In this document: positions 54,961 to 64,000 of the stretch, piece after piece
Position numbering within the stretch: position 1 is the first letter of the stretch
How the letters are laid out: every line of letters begins with the position of its first letter
From: Grammothele lineata
Taxonomy: Eukaryota; Basidiomycota; Agaricomycetes; Polyporales; Polyporaceae
Assembly: GCA_002150815.3 (NCBI GenBank)
Contig: NDFF03000398.1
Location: 124,001-188,000, forward strand
Direction: 5' to 3'
Length of the DNA stretch: 64,000 nt
Notes under the pieces: model-generated
Told to the model about the DNA's origin: nothing
The model's input: only the letters and a program-made list of their open reading frames with translations
Databases searched by the model: none
Program-made: the position numbers and the translations under genes

Positions 54961-57242
54961 ATGATCTCATCTGCAGTCCCAGTCCCGGTGGAAGCCCGCG
55001 TCGCCTCCTCGACCCATTCATCGGAGGAGAAGGGGCGGACGTCAGAGACGGAGCGCGTCTCTGTCGTGGGCGGAGACAAGGAGGGTGATGAGGTGTACAA
55101 CGCGCACATCGACGTGAGCGGCGTGGACGAGAAGAAGCTCATCCGCAAGCTCGATCTCTACCTCGTTCCCTGGCTCTCGTTCCTCTACCTCCTTAGCTTC
55201 CTCGACCGTACGAGTATTGGAAACGCCAAGGTACGCTCCTCTGGCTGCTGCGACAGGCGGGACGCGCGCTGATAAGGCGCGTTTCATGTGGAATGCAGCT
55301 CTATCACCTGGAGCAAGACCTGCACATTACGGACCCGCAATATGGAATTGCCCTCACGATATTCTTCTTCTCGTACGCAATATTCGAGGTACGTTCTCAT
55401 TGTTCATTCCGAATGATTATATGCGCGCGACTGACACTACCCGCGCGACGCTGCAGGTGCCGTCGAACGTGTTTCTCAAACGTCTGCGGCCGTCAGTGTG
55501 GCTGTCATTGCTTATGTTCTGTTGGGGCATTATGATGGTACGCCAACCCTGTCCACCGTCCTAATCACGCGATCCATACCCACACCCCACCGGCAACTGG
55601 ACAGACCGTGCAAGGGCTTGTGCACAACTACGGTGGCCTCTTGGGTGAGCACCCGTCCCGCTTCGCGTCCCTGGCGCAAGAATAGCAGCGCTGACCGCAT
55701 CGGGCACGCCTCCGTGGACATTTTAGGCATGCGATGGCTCCTCGGCATGTTCGAAGCAGGCCTCTTCCCGGGCGTCAACTACTATCTCTCATGGTGCGTG
55801 AACCTCCGCGCGCACCTTCGCGATTTCTCTTTCTCTCTCGTGCCTGTGAGAGGAGGGAGGCTGACGGCACGCGACCCGGCACAGCTGGTACAAACGCTCG
55901 GAATTCGGCATCCGCGCCGCCGTGTTCTTCTCCGCCGCGACCGTCTCTGGCGCGTTCGGCGGGCTACTCGCGGTACGTCGCTTTCCTCCACGGTTCTCCC
56001 GCCGCGAGCTCCGAGCTTCTCGCACTGACCCGTTCTTCTCTCCCATATCTCGTATCTCGCGCTTCGTGCGTTATCGCCCTCCCTCGCACACGGCATGTAC
56101 CCAGGCGGCGATCTCGAACATGGACGGCATCGGCGGCAAGCCCGCATGGGCGTGGATCTTCATCCTCGAAGGTCTGCTCACCGTCATCGCGGGCGCGGCG
56201 TCGTTTTGGATCATCCAGGACTTCCCGGACACGGCGACGTTCCTCACCGAGGAGGAGCGCACGTTCGTCGTGCGCCGCCTCCAGGCGGACAGCCAGCACA
56301 GCGCGGCGGGCGAGGATCTTCGTTGGCATTACATCTGGCGCAGTCTTCTGGACTGGAAGACATGGGTTGGCAGTAAGTGCCTCCTTGAGAGTGTGACATG
56401 CGGGGCAGAGGCTGACATGCGTGTTCGAATGTAGTGCTGCTGTACACGGGCGCGGACGGCCCGCTGTACGCGTTCTCGCTCTTCCTGCCTAGTATCATCA
56501 AGGAGCTTGGTGAGCCTTCCCGTTATTCCGTAAACTTGTGGATGAGACACCAAGAGCTGACTCTTCGTCGCCTTAACTTAGGCTTCACCGCGACACCCGC
56601 AAACCTGCTGAGTGTACCCGTATACGCCGTCGCGTGTGTGGCCACATGCGCGGTCGGGTATATTACGGACCGGTACGGGAACCGCGGATACTGGACCATG
56701 TACGCCCTCCTCCCCCGTGCTCATTCGCGCCTCCACCCATCTAACCCCATCTCGCACCACGCAGGGGCTCCATGACAGTCGGCCTCGCAGGTTACATTAT
56801 TCTCATCGCCTCACGGAATGCCGCGCTCTCCTACGTCGCCGTCTACCTCGCCGCGTGCGGCATCTACCCGAACATCCCGAACATCATCGCCTGGGTGTCG
56901 AACAACGTCGAGGGCTCGTACAAGCGCTCCGTCTCGCTCGCCATGGTCATCTCCTTCGGGAACATCAACGGCGCCGTCTCCTCGAACGTGTACCGCGCGC
57001 GCGACGCGCCGTGGTACACGCTCGGGCATGCGGTCGTGTTGGGGTATATTGCGATGGGGCTGGTGATGGCGGTGATTTATAGGACGTTCTTGGTCAGAGA
57101 GAACGCGAGGCGCGAGAGGGGTGAGCGCGACGAGCTCATTGGGGGCGCGGGTGGGGATGCGAAGAACGGCACGTACGAGACCATTGCGGACGCGCGGCGC
57201 GACAAGGGAGACGAGTGGTCCGGGTACCGCTACACGCTATAG
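54961..57242 (+). CDS. MFS transporter, anion:cation symporter (allantoate/nicotinate permease-like) family
   Basis: Ten exons encode 524 residues: 54961-55230, 55299-55388, 55457-55537, 55605-55644, 55727-55793, 55885-55972, 56105-56372, 56435-56509, 56582-56699 and 56765-57242. The hydrophilic N-terminus ends at KKLIRKLDLYLVPWLSFLYL. Family blocks follow: LSFLDRTSIGNAK in TM1, LTIFFFSYAIFEVPSNVFLK, RWLLGMFEAGLFPGVNYYLS, CWYKRSEFGIRAA and AWAWIFILEGLLTVIAG. The second half has YITDRYGNRGYW and NNVEGSYKRSVSLAMVISFG. The SFLDRTSIGNAK and CWYKRSE motifs are diagnostic of the Dal5/Tna1-type family. It is a plasma-membrane proton symporter for organic anions; the actual substrate cannot be read from sequence. 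No pathway genes adjoin it. Confidence 0.9.
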
Positions 57243-58487
57243 CGTCTCTGGCCACTGCGCGCATTCCCCGAACGAGCCTTGGTCTCTGCAGAGAGAAGGG
57301 CTCGAAGACGATTTGCGACGACGGTTATGTGTGTTTTGTACGACGATTTGCGACGAGCTTTGATCTGTGTATATCTAGTTGTTCAATACTCCTGGATGCT
57401 ATCATCCTTTAGTGCTACTCACCTGTCGACATCCCACGCCGGTCGTGCGACCTTTGCAGGGCCTTTGTGGTACATGCAACGCTTGTCAGGCTCAGCTCAA
57501 AGAGATGAGTACACAACAAGTACGCTAATGTACACGCACCAGCTTTAAGTGGGCGCACAGCCCCAAACGTCTTGAGCCCGACTTGTGTCCCGGATGGTCG
57601 CAGACTATACGCTACGCAAACAGCTGGCACTGGCATATATGCGCGTCGAACTCCATGGGCTGACAAGCCCCCAGCGACCACGATATCAGCCCCTACTAGC
57701 GGCGACCATGCCAGCCTCTGCCAGCCACGGCAAGCAGCTGGTGGCTGAAAAGAGCACGCCACCGGTCGGGCCGGATCCATCCAGCGGCGGACAGCAAGAA
57801 CCCCCCGGCCTCCGGACCCGAGTCCGCCCAAGAAGGCGTCGACGCACAGACCTCTAAGTGCTACCATCACCACCTAGCATGGAGGCGGCCAACGAACGTG
57901 GGTCGCGACCCGTTGTCGTCGTCGTCGTCTTCTTCGTCGTCGTTATGCTAGCACACAGGAAAGGAGGGAGAGGAAGGAACGTGTGATTTGACCAGTGACA
58001 ACCAACGGACATCTAAATGACACATAAACAAGGCAGCTATGGTAGGCGGACTAGTAATCACAACATGCGTGGCATGTGGAGGTGCAGTGCGAGTTGGGAG
58101 GGAGGAGTGGGGCGAGGCACAAATACGACAGCGAGCAGTAAAAAGTGAGGCGATACGCGGTAGTGCTGTGGACGGCCCTTTTGCGTAATGCATACGCGGA
58201 TACCAAATAAACGGGCGCGTGCTGGCATGCGGGACGGGACTTGGAGCGAGCATGTTAAGGAGCGAGGTAACGATACAGTACTCTTCGATAAGTGTGACGC
58301 CGACGGCAGCAGAGACGGGGTGTGAACGAGCGCAGGGGCGAGGGCATGGTTTGTACCTCGGATACATAGAAGGGAGCAAGCAAGACGTGGGGGCATAAGA
58401 TCGACATACGCACGGTGGGCGCCACAGTCGCCACCAGGGGAGCCACCCGGGTGGCGCTTGGGCGGCGCACGGCTCTTCGCTTTCACA
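57243..58487. other. intergenic with simple repeat
   Basis: Holds a GTC/TTC trinucleotide run (57912-57944). Frames up to 198 codons on the minus strand run antisense or 3' to the next gene and are not supported. Confidence 0.45.
57912..57944. repeat. (GTC)n/(TTC)n microsatellite
   Basis: Short trinucleotide run, about 11 units with two TTC interruptions. Confidence 0.85.
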
Positions 58488-59294
58488 TTACGCAGCACGA
58501 TGGGCGGGAATGAGAGTGGGAGTGACGATGTGCGCCACGGACATGCGGGCGTTGCGGTTCGTGAGCGGGCTAGCGGGGATCGGCGAGGTGGGCGCGGTGA
58601 GCGTCGACCACGAGTACAGCCTAGGGGTGACCGACGGCGGCGGAGACGGCGCAAAGAGGGGCGTCATTTGCGCGGGCGGGGTAGATGGGCGGACCGGGGT
58701 CGGAGGGAAGGAGGGAAGCGCGCGGGTACCCGGCTCCGGAGAGGGCGTGCGCGATGCTTCCTGGGGGTAGTCGAGGTACGTGATGACGCGCTCCCGGAGA
58801 GGCGGACGTGCGTCGAAGTCTTCGCGTGATTGGGGCTGAGGCTCCGGCGTGCGAGGAACTGGGACGCGTTCGACTGTAGGGGCAAAGCGCGCGATGTTGT
58901 CGCCGCGCGGGATCGCGTCTACGGCCGCATCCAAGGCTGCGGTGCGAGACCGGACGCGAATGCCGCCGGTGGTGACGCGTCTGACACGCGGGCTGGTGCC
59001 CACATCCTCCGCCTCCTCGACCTCCATGGGGGTGCCGCGGCCGCTGGACGAGGCCTCGCTGGAGCTGCTGACATCGTCGACAACGAGAGTGCGGCCAGCT
59101 GGCGCGTCGGAGGGGAATTGGATCCGGTCTGCGGGATCAATGAAGGCCTCGTAGACAGCATCATCATTCTCGAAGAACTCGTCTGAGTCGGGGTCAAACG
59201 CGTTCCAGTAAGACCACTTTTGGATGGCGGGATGTTGCGGCTCTGGCTCGACGCGGACGGCGGGCTCGCGCGAGGAAAAGAGAGGGCGACCCAT
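58488..59294 (-). CDS. unrecognised Ser/Pro-rich protein, 268 aa
   Basis: Single uninterrupted exon. The N-terminal third looks ordered (HPAIQKWSYWNAFDPDSDEF, FENDDAVYEAFIDPADRIQF). It then turns Ser/Pro-rich with basic stretches (SPRVRRVTTGGIRVRSRTAA, EPQPQSREDFDARPPLRERV) and a Pro-rich tail with many SP/TP sites. No signal peptide or membrane span was seen. Proline-directed kinase sites and disorder suggest a regulatory or nuclear protein, but that is inference. The W-S-Y-W-N-A-F-D-P-D block could be the most conserved part. Coding status rests on frame length, amino-acid bias and absence of stops. Confidence 0.55.
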   Translation of the reverse strand: MGRPLFSSREPAVRVEPEPQHPAIQKWSYWNAFDPDSDEFFENDDAVYEAFIDPADRIQFPSDAPAGRTLVVDDVSSSSEASSSGRGTPMEVEEAEDVGTSPRVRRVTTGGIRVRSRTAALDAAVDAIPRGDNIARFAPTVERVPVPRTPEPQPQSREDFDARPPLRERVITYLDYPQEASRTPSPEPGTRALPSFPPTPVRPSTPPAQMTPLFAPSPPPSVTPRLYSWSTLTAPTSPIPASPLTNRNARMSVAHIVTPTLIPAHRAA

Positions 59295-60272
59295 GTTGTC
59301 TGTGTTGCTGAGGGAAAGGAAGGGTGTGTTGGGTGGTGGTACAGAGAAGAATTAGGGTGCTGCGAGAGCTTTTGGGGGTATGCGAACAAGGGGTATGCTG
59401 CAGACGGCGGGCGCAGTGGAGCGAAGACAAGGAGAGAGAGAACTGCAACTCAGACGATCGCGACGCCGACCCCGCCATCCGCTTTAGGGCAGGGTCCGTG
59501 CGCCGCACTGCCACTCCGCTTTGGCTCCTTCGATCGAGGCACATGATCTCGGCATCCCCCTCGGCAGGGAGTTAGATCGGCGTCGCCCGAACTCGCTGCC
59601 ACTGCCAGCCTCCGCCGGCCTTGACTTAACTTTCTTCCTCCATGACACTAGCAGACACCAGCCTATACATCTCTTTACTCCCCGCTAATGCTTCTGTGAA
59701 CTTGTGAGACTGCAAATACGCTAAATACTCGCATCAACAAACACCTTTCAGTTGGATTAGATGGACTACAAGCAGGACTCGTCCCACCACAACGCCGCAT
59801 TGTCGTGCACTCGACCTGCCGCCACGCTGGCCAGATTGCTTGTGCTTGTTATGGTCGGTAGGCGTCTTGCTTGAATGAGCATTTGGTTACAGACTCTTCA
59901 CTCAAGACTGGCGGTGAGCCAGTGTGCGTGCACTGGTCGCGTATGTATAAGCCGATCCCTCCGGCGAATGGACTCCATTCGGGAGAGTCAAAATGGGGAG
60001 CGCCCTTGCCGACTTCTGCGCCTTGGCACATCGCCTCGTACCGCACCGCGCATCCAAAACGCGAATCCGCGTGTGGGCGAAGACGGCGTGCTCCAACCCG
60101 CGCCGTCGGATAGAATCAAAACGTGTTCTTCGAATCACAGCTCCCGGCTCCGAAAAGCCCGGCTAGTGACTAGGGCAGAAGGTGGTGTAGTTATAAAGGG
60201 TACGTCTAAGTTGCAGTCTTTCCTTCATCAGCTCAAGCGTCGAGCATTCACACTTTGCAGCAGTTCTTCGCT
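59295..60272. other. intergenic, divergent promoter region
   Basis: Between the minus-strand Ser/Pro-rich gene and the plus-strand AAA ATPase gene. No supported exon; frames up to 184 codons (59875-60429) overlap the real first exon in another frame. Confidence 0.45.
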
Positions 60273-62431
60273 ATGGATACTGCGCAGGTGCTTCAGACGG
60301 TCATGTCGCTCGTCCAGTCGAGCGGCTCGATTCCTGGCACAAACTTCACCACACCGGCAATGTCCAACACAACTTCCAACCCCACGTTCACCTCTTCGGG
60401 CTCCGTACCTGCATCCCTCCCTTCATTAATCCTCATGCTATTCTCCATGTCGGCGGTGCGGGACTGGTTGAAGCTCATCCTCTTTGGATCCTTCCTCGAG
60501 GCTGGGCGCCGAGCCCTGATGACGGGTTGGGATCGGGTCGTCGACTCGATATGGGTCACGGCGACATTTGAGTTCGATGATGACGCCTCCGGTCGGTCGT
60601 CTGCTTTATCATCATGAACCCGCGTCTAACATAGGTTCTCTCGCTCGCCGCAGATTGGCTAATGTTCTGGCTGTCCAAAAAGAAGGTGTTTCGTAAGTTC
60701 CATCAGCGCTCCCCACCTCAGCGCCGCTCATGTGTGCACTTCTTCAGAGTCCGCTCGAAGCATTGAAGTCAGCTCGTACTTCTTTGGCCTAGACACCTCC
60801 CTCGTGGACGACCTCGGCGAGAACGAAGATGGCGAGAACCCGATCGCGTTCCTCCCATCTCTCTCGAAAACCTACTCCCTTTGGCACAAAGGTTGTTATA
60901 TGACTGTCAGACGGGAGCAGGTCGACGACGGCGGGTCGTGGCGGCGAATGAAGGAAGTCCTCGAAATTCGGTGCGCCGTCTGATGTTTCTGCAATTGTGG
61001 TCGCGCCGTTCTGATTGTGGTGCCCAAATAGCATGCTGACCCGGAGCTCGCGTCTTCTCCGTGACCTACTGTTGGAAGCTCGCAGGTTGTATAAGCGAGC
61101 CAGCGAGCATCTGATCAACGTCTACGTCGCGGAAGGGTGAGTGGCGTTGCGTTACCAATCCTCTATCACTGGATCCCAGGGTTCCATATAACACGGCGTT
61201 AATTGCGGTCTTTGGTTCTAGCTCGGATCATTGGAAGCGCGTTGCGACACAAGAGAAACGGCCCACAACTTCCGTAATTCTCGATCCGGGAGTCATTGAC
61301 CTCGTGCTCGACGACGCGCGGGACTTCCTCAACAGTAGGAAGTGGTATGCTGATCGGGGTACGTGCTTTGTGCGATCTCAACCGCAATTATCAGACCACA
61401 TCTGACGTCGCCGCAACCACCTCCTGCTTGTCAACCACTTTTCGGTACCATCCTTTCACGTGTTTTCGTGTGACCTACGATCTTGGAAATCAGGCATCCC
61501 GTTCCGCCGCGGCTACCTCCTCTATGGTGCCCCCGGTGCCGGAAAGACGTCGCTCATTCACAGCGTCGCAGGCGAGCTCGGCCTGCACATCTACATCCTC
61601 TCGCTCACCGCGGTGGGCCTCGACGACAACGCGCTGAAGGCGATCATCTCCTATCTCCCCAGCGCGTGCATCGTCCTCATTGAAGACATCGACGCCGCCT
61701 TCACGCACGCCATGAAGCGCGACATCACGGATCCCGAGAAGGCAGGCGCTCAGGCAGGCGCACACCCAGACGACCGTGACCGTGATCGTGATGTAGCCGG
61801 GTCAGGCAAGGAGGACGCGTTCAACCGCATCACGCTCTCCGGGCTGCTCAACGCGCTCGACGGCATCGCCGCGCAGGAGGGGCGCATCCTCTTCGCGACG
61901 ACGAACGACTACGCCGCGCTCGACCCTGCCCTCCTCCGCCCCGGCCGGCTCGACCTGCACATCGAGTTCAAGCTCGCGAGCTCGTACCAGGCCGAGGAGC
62001 TCTTCAAGCGGTTCTACACCGCCGCGGGCGACGAGGACGGTGTCAAGTCGCCCGCGTCCGCATCTACATCTACATCTGCATCCGACCCCGCCAAGAACGG
62101 CGCGGACAGCGAAAAGCGCGCATCCGACGATGACGCGCCTTCACGGTCACCTTCAGAAAAGCCTCCCTCCCCGCGGGGCGACCTCCACCAGCACAAGCCG
62201 ATCCTCACGCACTCCGAGGCGGAGGAACTGGCCGCGGCGTTCGCAGCTGCGATCCCCTCGCGCGCGTTCTCGATGGCGACGCTGCAGGGGTACCTCATGG
62301 CGTACAAGGTCCGCCCGCGGGAGGCGGTCGCGGGCGCGCCCGCGTGGGTCGCGCGCAAGCTTGGGAACAACGTGATGCAAGCTGCGGCGCGGGAGGCGGC
62401 CGCAGTCGCGAAGACGGTGGATGAGAAGTGA
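60273..62431 (+). CDS. BCS1-like AAA ATPase
   Basis: Six exons, 60273-60591, 60654-60692, 60748-60970, 61032-61136, 61222-61358 and 61494-62431, encode 586 residues. After a Ser/Thr-rich leader there is a membrane-anchor segment (LPSLILMLFSMSAVRDWLKL). The BCS1 N-terminal domain follows (STYF-type SSYFFGLD, RLYKRASEHLINVYVAEG, VILDPGVIDLVLDDARDFL). The AAA domain shows GYLLYGAPGAGKTS (Walker A), CIVLIEDIDAAF (Walker B), LLNALDGIAAQEGRILFATT and RPGRLDLHIEF. A charged insertion (DRDRDRDVAGSGKED) lies after Walker B, and a long Ser/Lys linker after the arginine-finger region. BCS1 proper inserts the Rieske protein into mitochondrial complex III. Mushrooms carry many BCS1-like paralogues of unknown role, and this divergent one is probably such a paralogue. 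Confidence 0.9.
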
Positions 62432-64000
62432 AATGAAGGGAGGGCGGGTGACCGGGGAGGGACCACTAGGACGCGGGCGGGCCGATATGTGGTTCCTGCA
62501 GCTGCTGCAGTTGTCGCGGCGTGATGTGTGCGGCCCTGAGCCTTGGGCGGGGTCTTGACGTCTGGACATTGTACGATTGTATGCATTTAGTAGACTAGGG
62601 TAGCATCAGATAATGTGACAGACGAGCATGCCGCAGAACGACAGGCGTGGACCATTACCATGTGTTGTGTGCCACAGCGACGCTCTGCGCGCGGTACGAA
62701 GCTTCCCCGACGCCGTGTTATGAGCACGTCCGCGGTCCGCACGTCCGCACTGACGAATGCCTAAGGGCACACATCTCCTGCCAAATGCGTACAGGATATT
62801 GAAAGATGGCGATGATAGCGAGCGTCGTGAGGCCCAGGCCCAGTATGCCGCAGACAAGGGTCTGCTTGACAAGAGCTTCGAACAAGGGTTGCGGTCAGCG
62901 TCGAGCTTCGAAGGAAGTCGCGTGGGATGCCGTACGCACAGAAGGCGCAACACACCGCTGGAGTGACAATGGCTTTGACAAGATGTGTGAGAGAGGCTGG
63001 GACATCTGTTCGCAGAAAGGATAGCAAGGGATCTTAGTGTCCTGCCGCTTTCGTCCGGCGATGTTCTTAACTCCCGAGAAAGGAAGGTTACGTACAAAAG
63101 ATGGCAGCAAGGAAGTTCCTGACGAACATTCAATTTCCTGATGTCAGTTATAGAAGTGAATTTTGAGCTCACTCCATCCTCTTAAAGGTGCTGTATGCGT
63201 TTCAGGAACTCGTAGGAAGTCACAGCCTGACCTGGGGGTTCTTGGATATGTAGGAATGAGATGTCTGGTCTTGCAGGAATGAGATACATAGAAATAGGCG
63301 TTATGTGTAGTATCGTTGTTGTCTCTGTTTCTCCGGTGACAAAAGTAATGCCTATCACGCGCTGAATCAACCTCTTCCTTCTGCAACTGTGCGTACGCCC
63401 CAATTCTCTTGATCTCATGAGAAGGGAATCGAATATTGCCTCCGTGGTCACTGGTGAGTGTTCTCGTTTTGTTTCCATCATATTCTCATTCACGTATACT
63501 GGGATAGAAGGATTCGTTGGAAATCAAATGATACGGCGACGCTGTGTTGCCCCAGGGAAAGTGAGTCACCGAGACACACGGAAGTATGCCTCGTTGCGGT
63601 AACAAAAAACGAGGTGGCGCACAGCGTGACGGATTGAGCAGTGGCGTCGAAACGGCGACCCACGATGACCGAGTCTTCTCCTGCTATAAGGAGGAATCTG
63701 TAATAGAAGAACGCCAGCCAGCGCACATATGCAGTTGGCAGTGCGCCAGGATATTTGGAAAATGTCGCCGGAGTGTGACCAGTAGCGACTCGGAAAGGAG
63801 GGAATGGTCGTAGCCTGGTCGGCAATTGCCGCATCCGGTAACCGACTGTAACCGACGGCGGTTCGATATGACGCATCGCCTCCCGGCCCTTGCTTTTTCG
63901 CGCGACGTCGTCAGCGACGGCTCTCTCGGTGGTGTCTTCCCCGACTCGCGCTCCGACTCATGCTTCGCCTAAAAGTGCCCAGCTAGTCACCAACTCGCGG
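62432..64000. other. intergenic to the window end, no supported gene
   Basis: About 1.6 kb. Frames of up to 188 codons (62606-63172, minus) have no domain or clear splice partners. No RNA gene was recognised. Confidence 0.45.

Noticed and set aside
40351..57242. Biosynthetic or iron-uptake gene cluster around the ferric reductase and MFS transporter
   Set aside because: No iron permease, multicopper oxidase, synthase or tailoring enzymes lie near; the intervening genes are unrelated.

Overview
The window is nuclear DNA from a filamentous basidiomycete, most likely an agaricomycete of the polypore type. Almost every gene is cut by short introns (about 48-80 bp, GT..AG). Protein content is fungal (YTP1, Tfc4, Pan6, Cax4, ferric reductase, BCS1-like ATPase). 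Several families are typical of mushrooms: the GPI-anchored 'macrofage activating glycoprotein' type, DUF4419, fungal BTB proteins and CsbD stress proteins. Four tRNA genes, all with an intron next to the anticodon, fit a eukaryotic nuclear genome. No plasmid, phage, CRISPR or intact transposon was seen. Exon borders were worked out by hand from reading frame, splice consensus and family similarity.

Layout. 1-8.8 kb: YTP1-like membrane protein (minus, cut by the window edge), NAD(P)HX dehydratase (plus), TFIIIC subunit Tfc4 (plus, 17 exons). 9-14 kb: tRNA-Pro, then two unrecognised two-exon genes on the minus strand. 14.4-18.1 kb: a glutathione transferase and a DUF4419 protein. 18.5-23.4 kb: a secretory block with two paralogous repeat proteins and a small cysteine-rich protein. 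23.9-26.2 kb: an unrecognised gene with an internal duplication and an inverted pair of tRNA-Arg(ACG) genes. 27-32 kb: two paralogous GPI-anchored glycoproteins. 32.6-34.2 kb: an unrecognised gene. 35.4-38 kb: tandem short-chain dehydrogenases, the second carrying a 4-bp frameshift. 38-42.8 kb: a double-BTB protein and a ferric reductase. 45-46.6 kb: two divergent CsbD-like genes sharing one promoter. 47.5-48.1 kb: an array of four quasi-palindromic elements. 49.7-57.2 kb: a second BTB protein, pantothenate synthetase, tRNA-Ser, dolichyldiphosphatase and an MFS transporter. 58.5-62.4 kb: an unrecognised disordered protein and a BCS1-like AAA ATPase.

The genes do not form one pathway or a biosynthetic cluster. 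Housekeeping genes lie singly between lineage-specific ones. The recurring theme is local duplication: four paralogous gene pairs (secreted repeat proteins, GPI glycoproteins, SDRs, CsbD proteins), the inverted tRNA-Arg pair, and two BTB genes further apart. The least explained structure is the four-copy palindromic array at 47.5-48.1 kb, where changes in the inner stem are paired between copies 1 and 2. The second is the divergent CsbD promoter, which holds a cluster of CRE/ATF-type sites.
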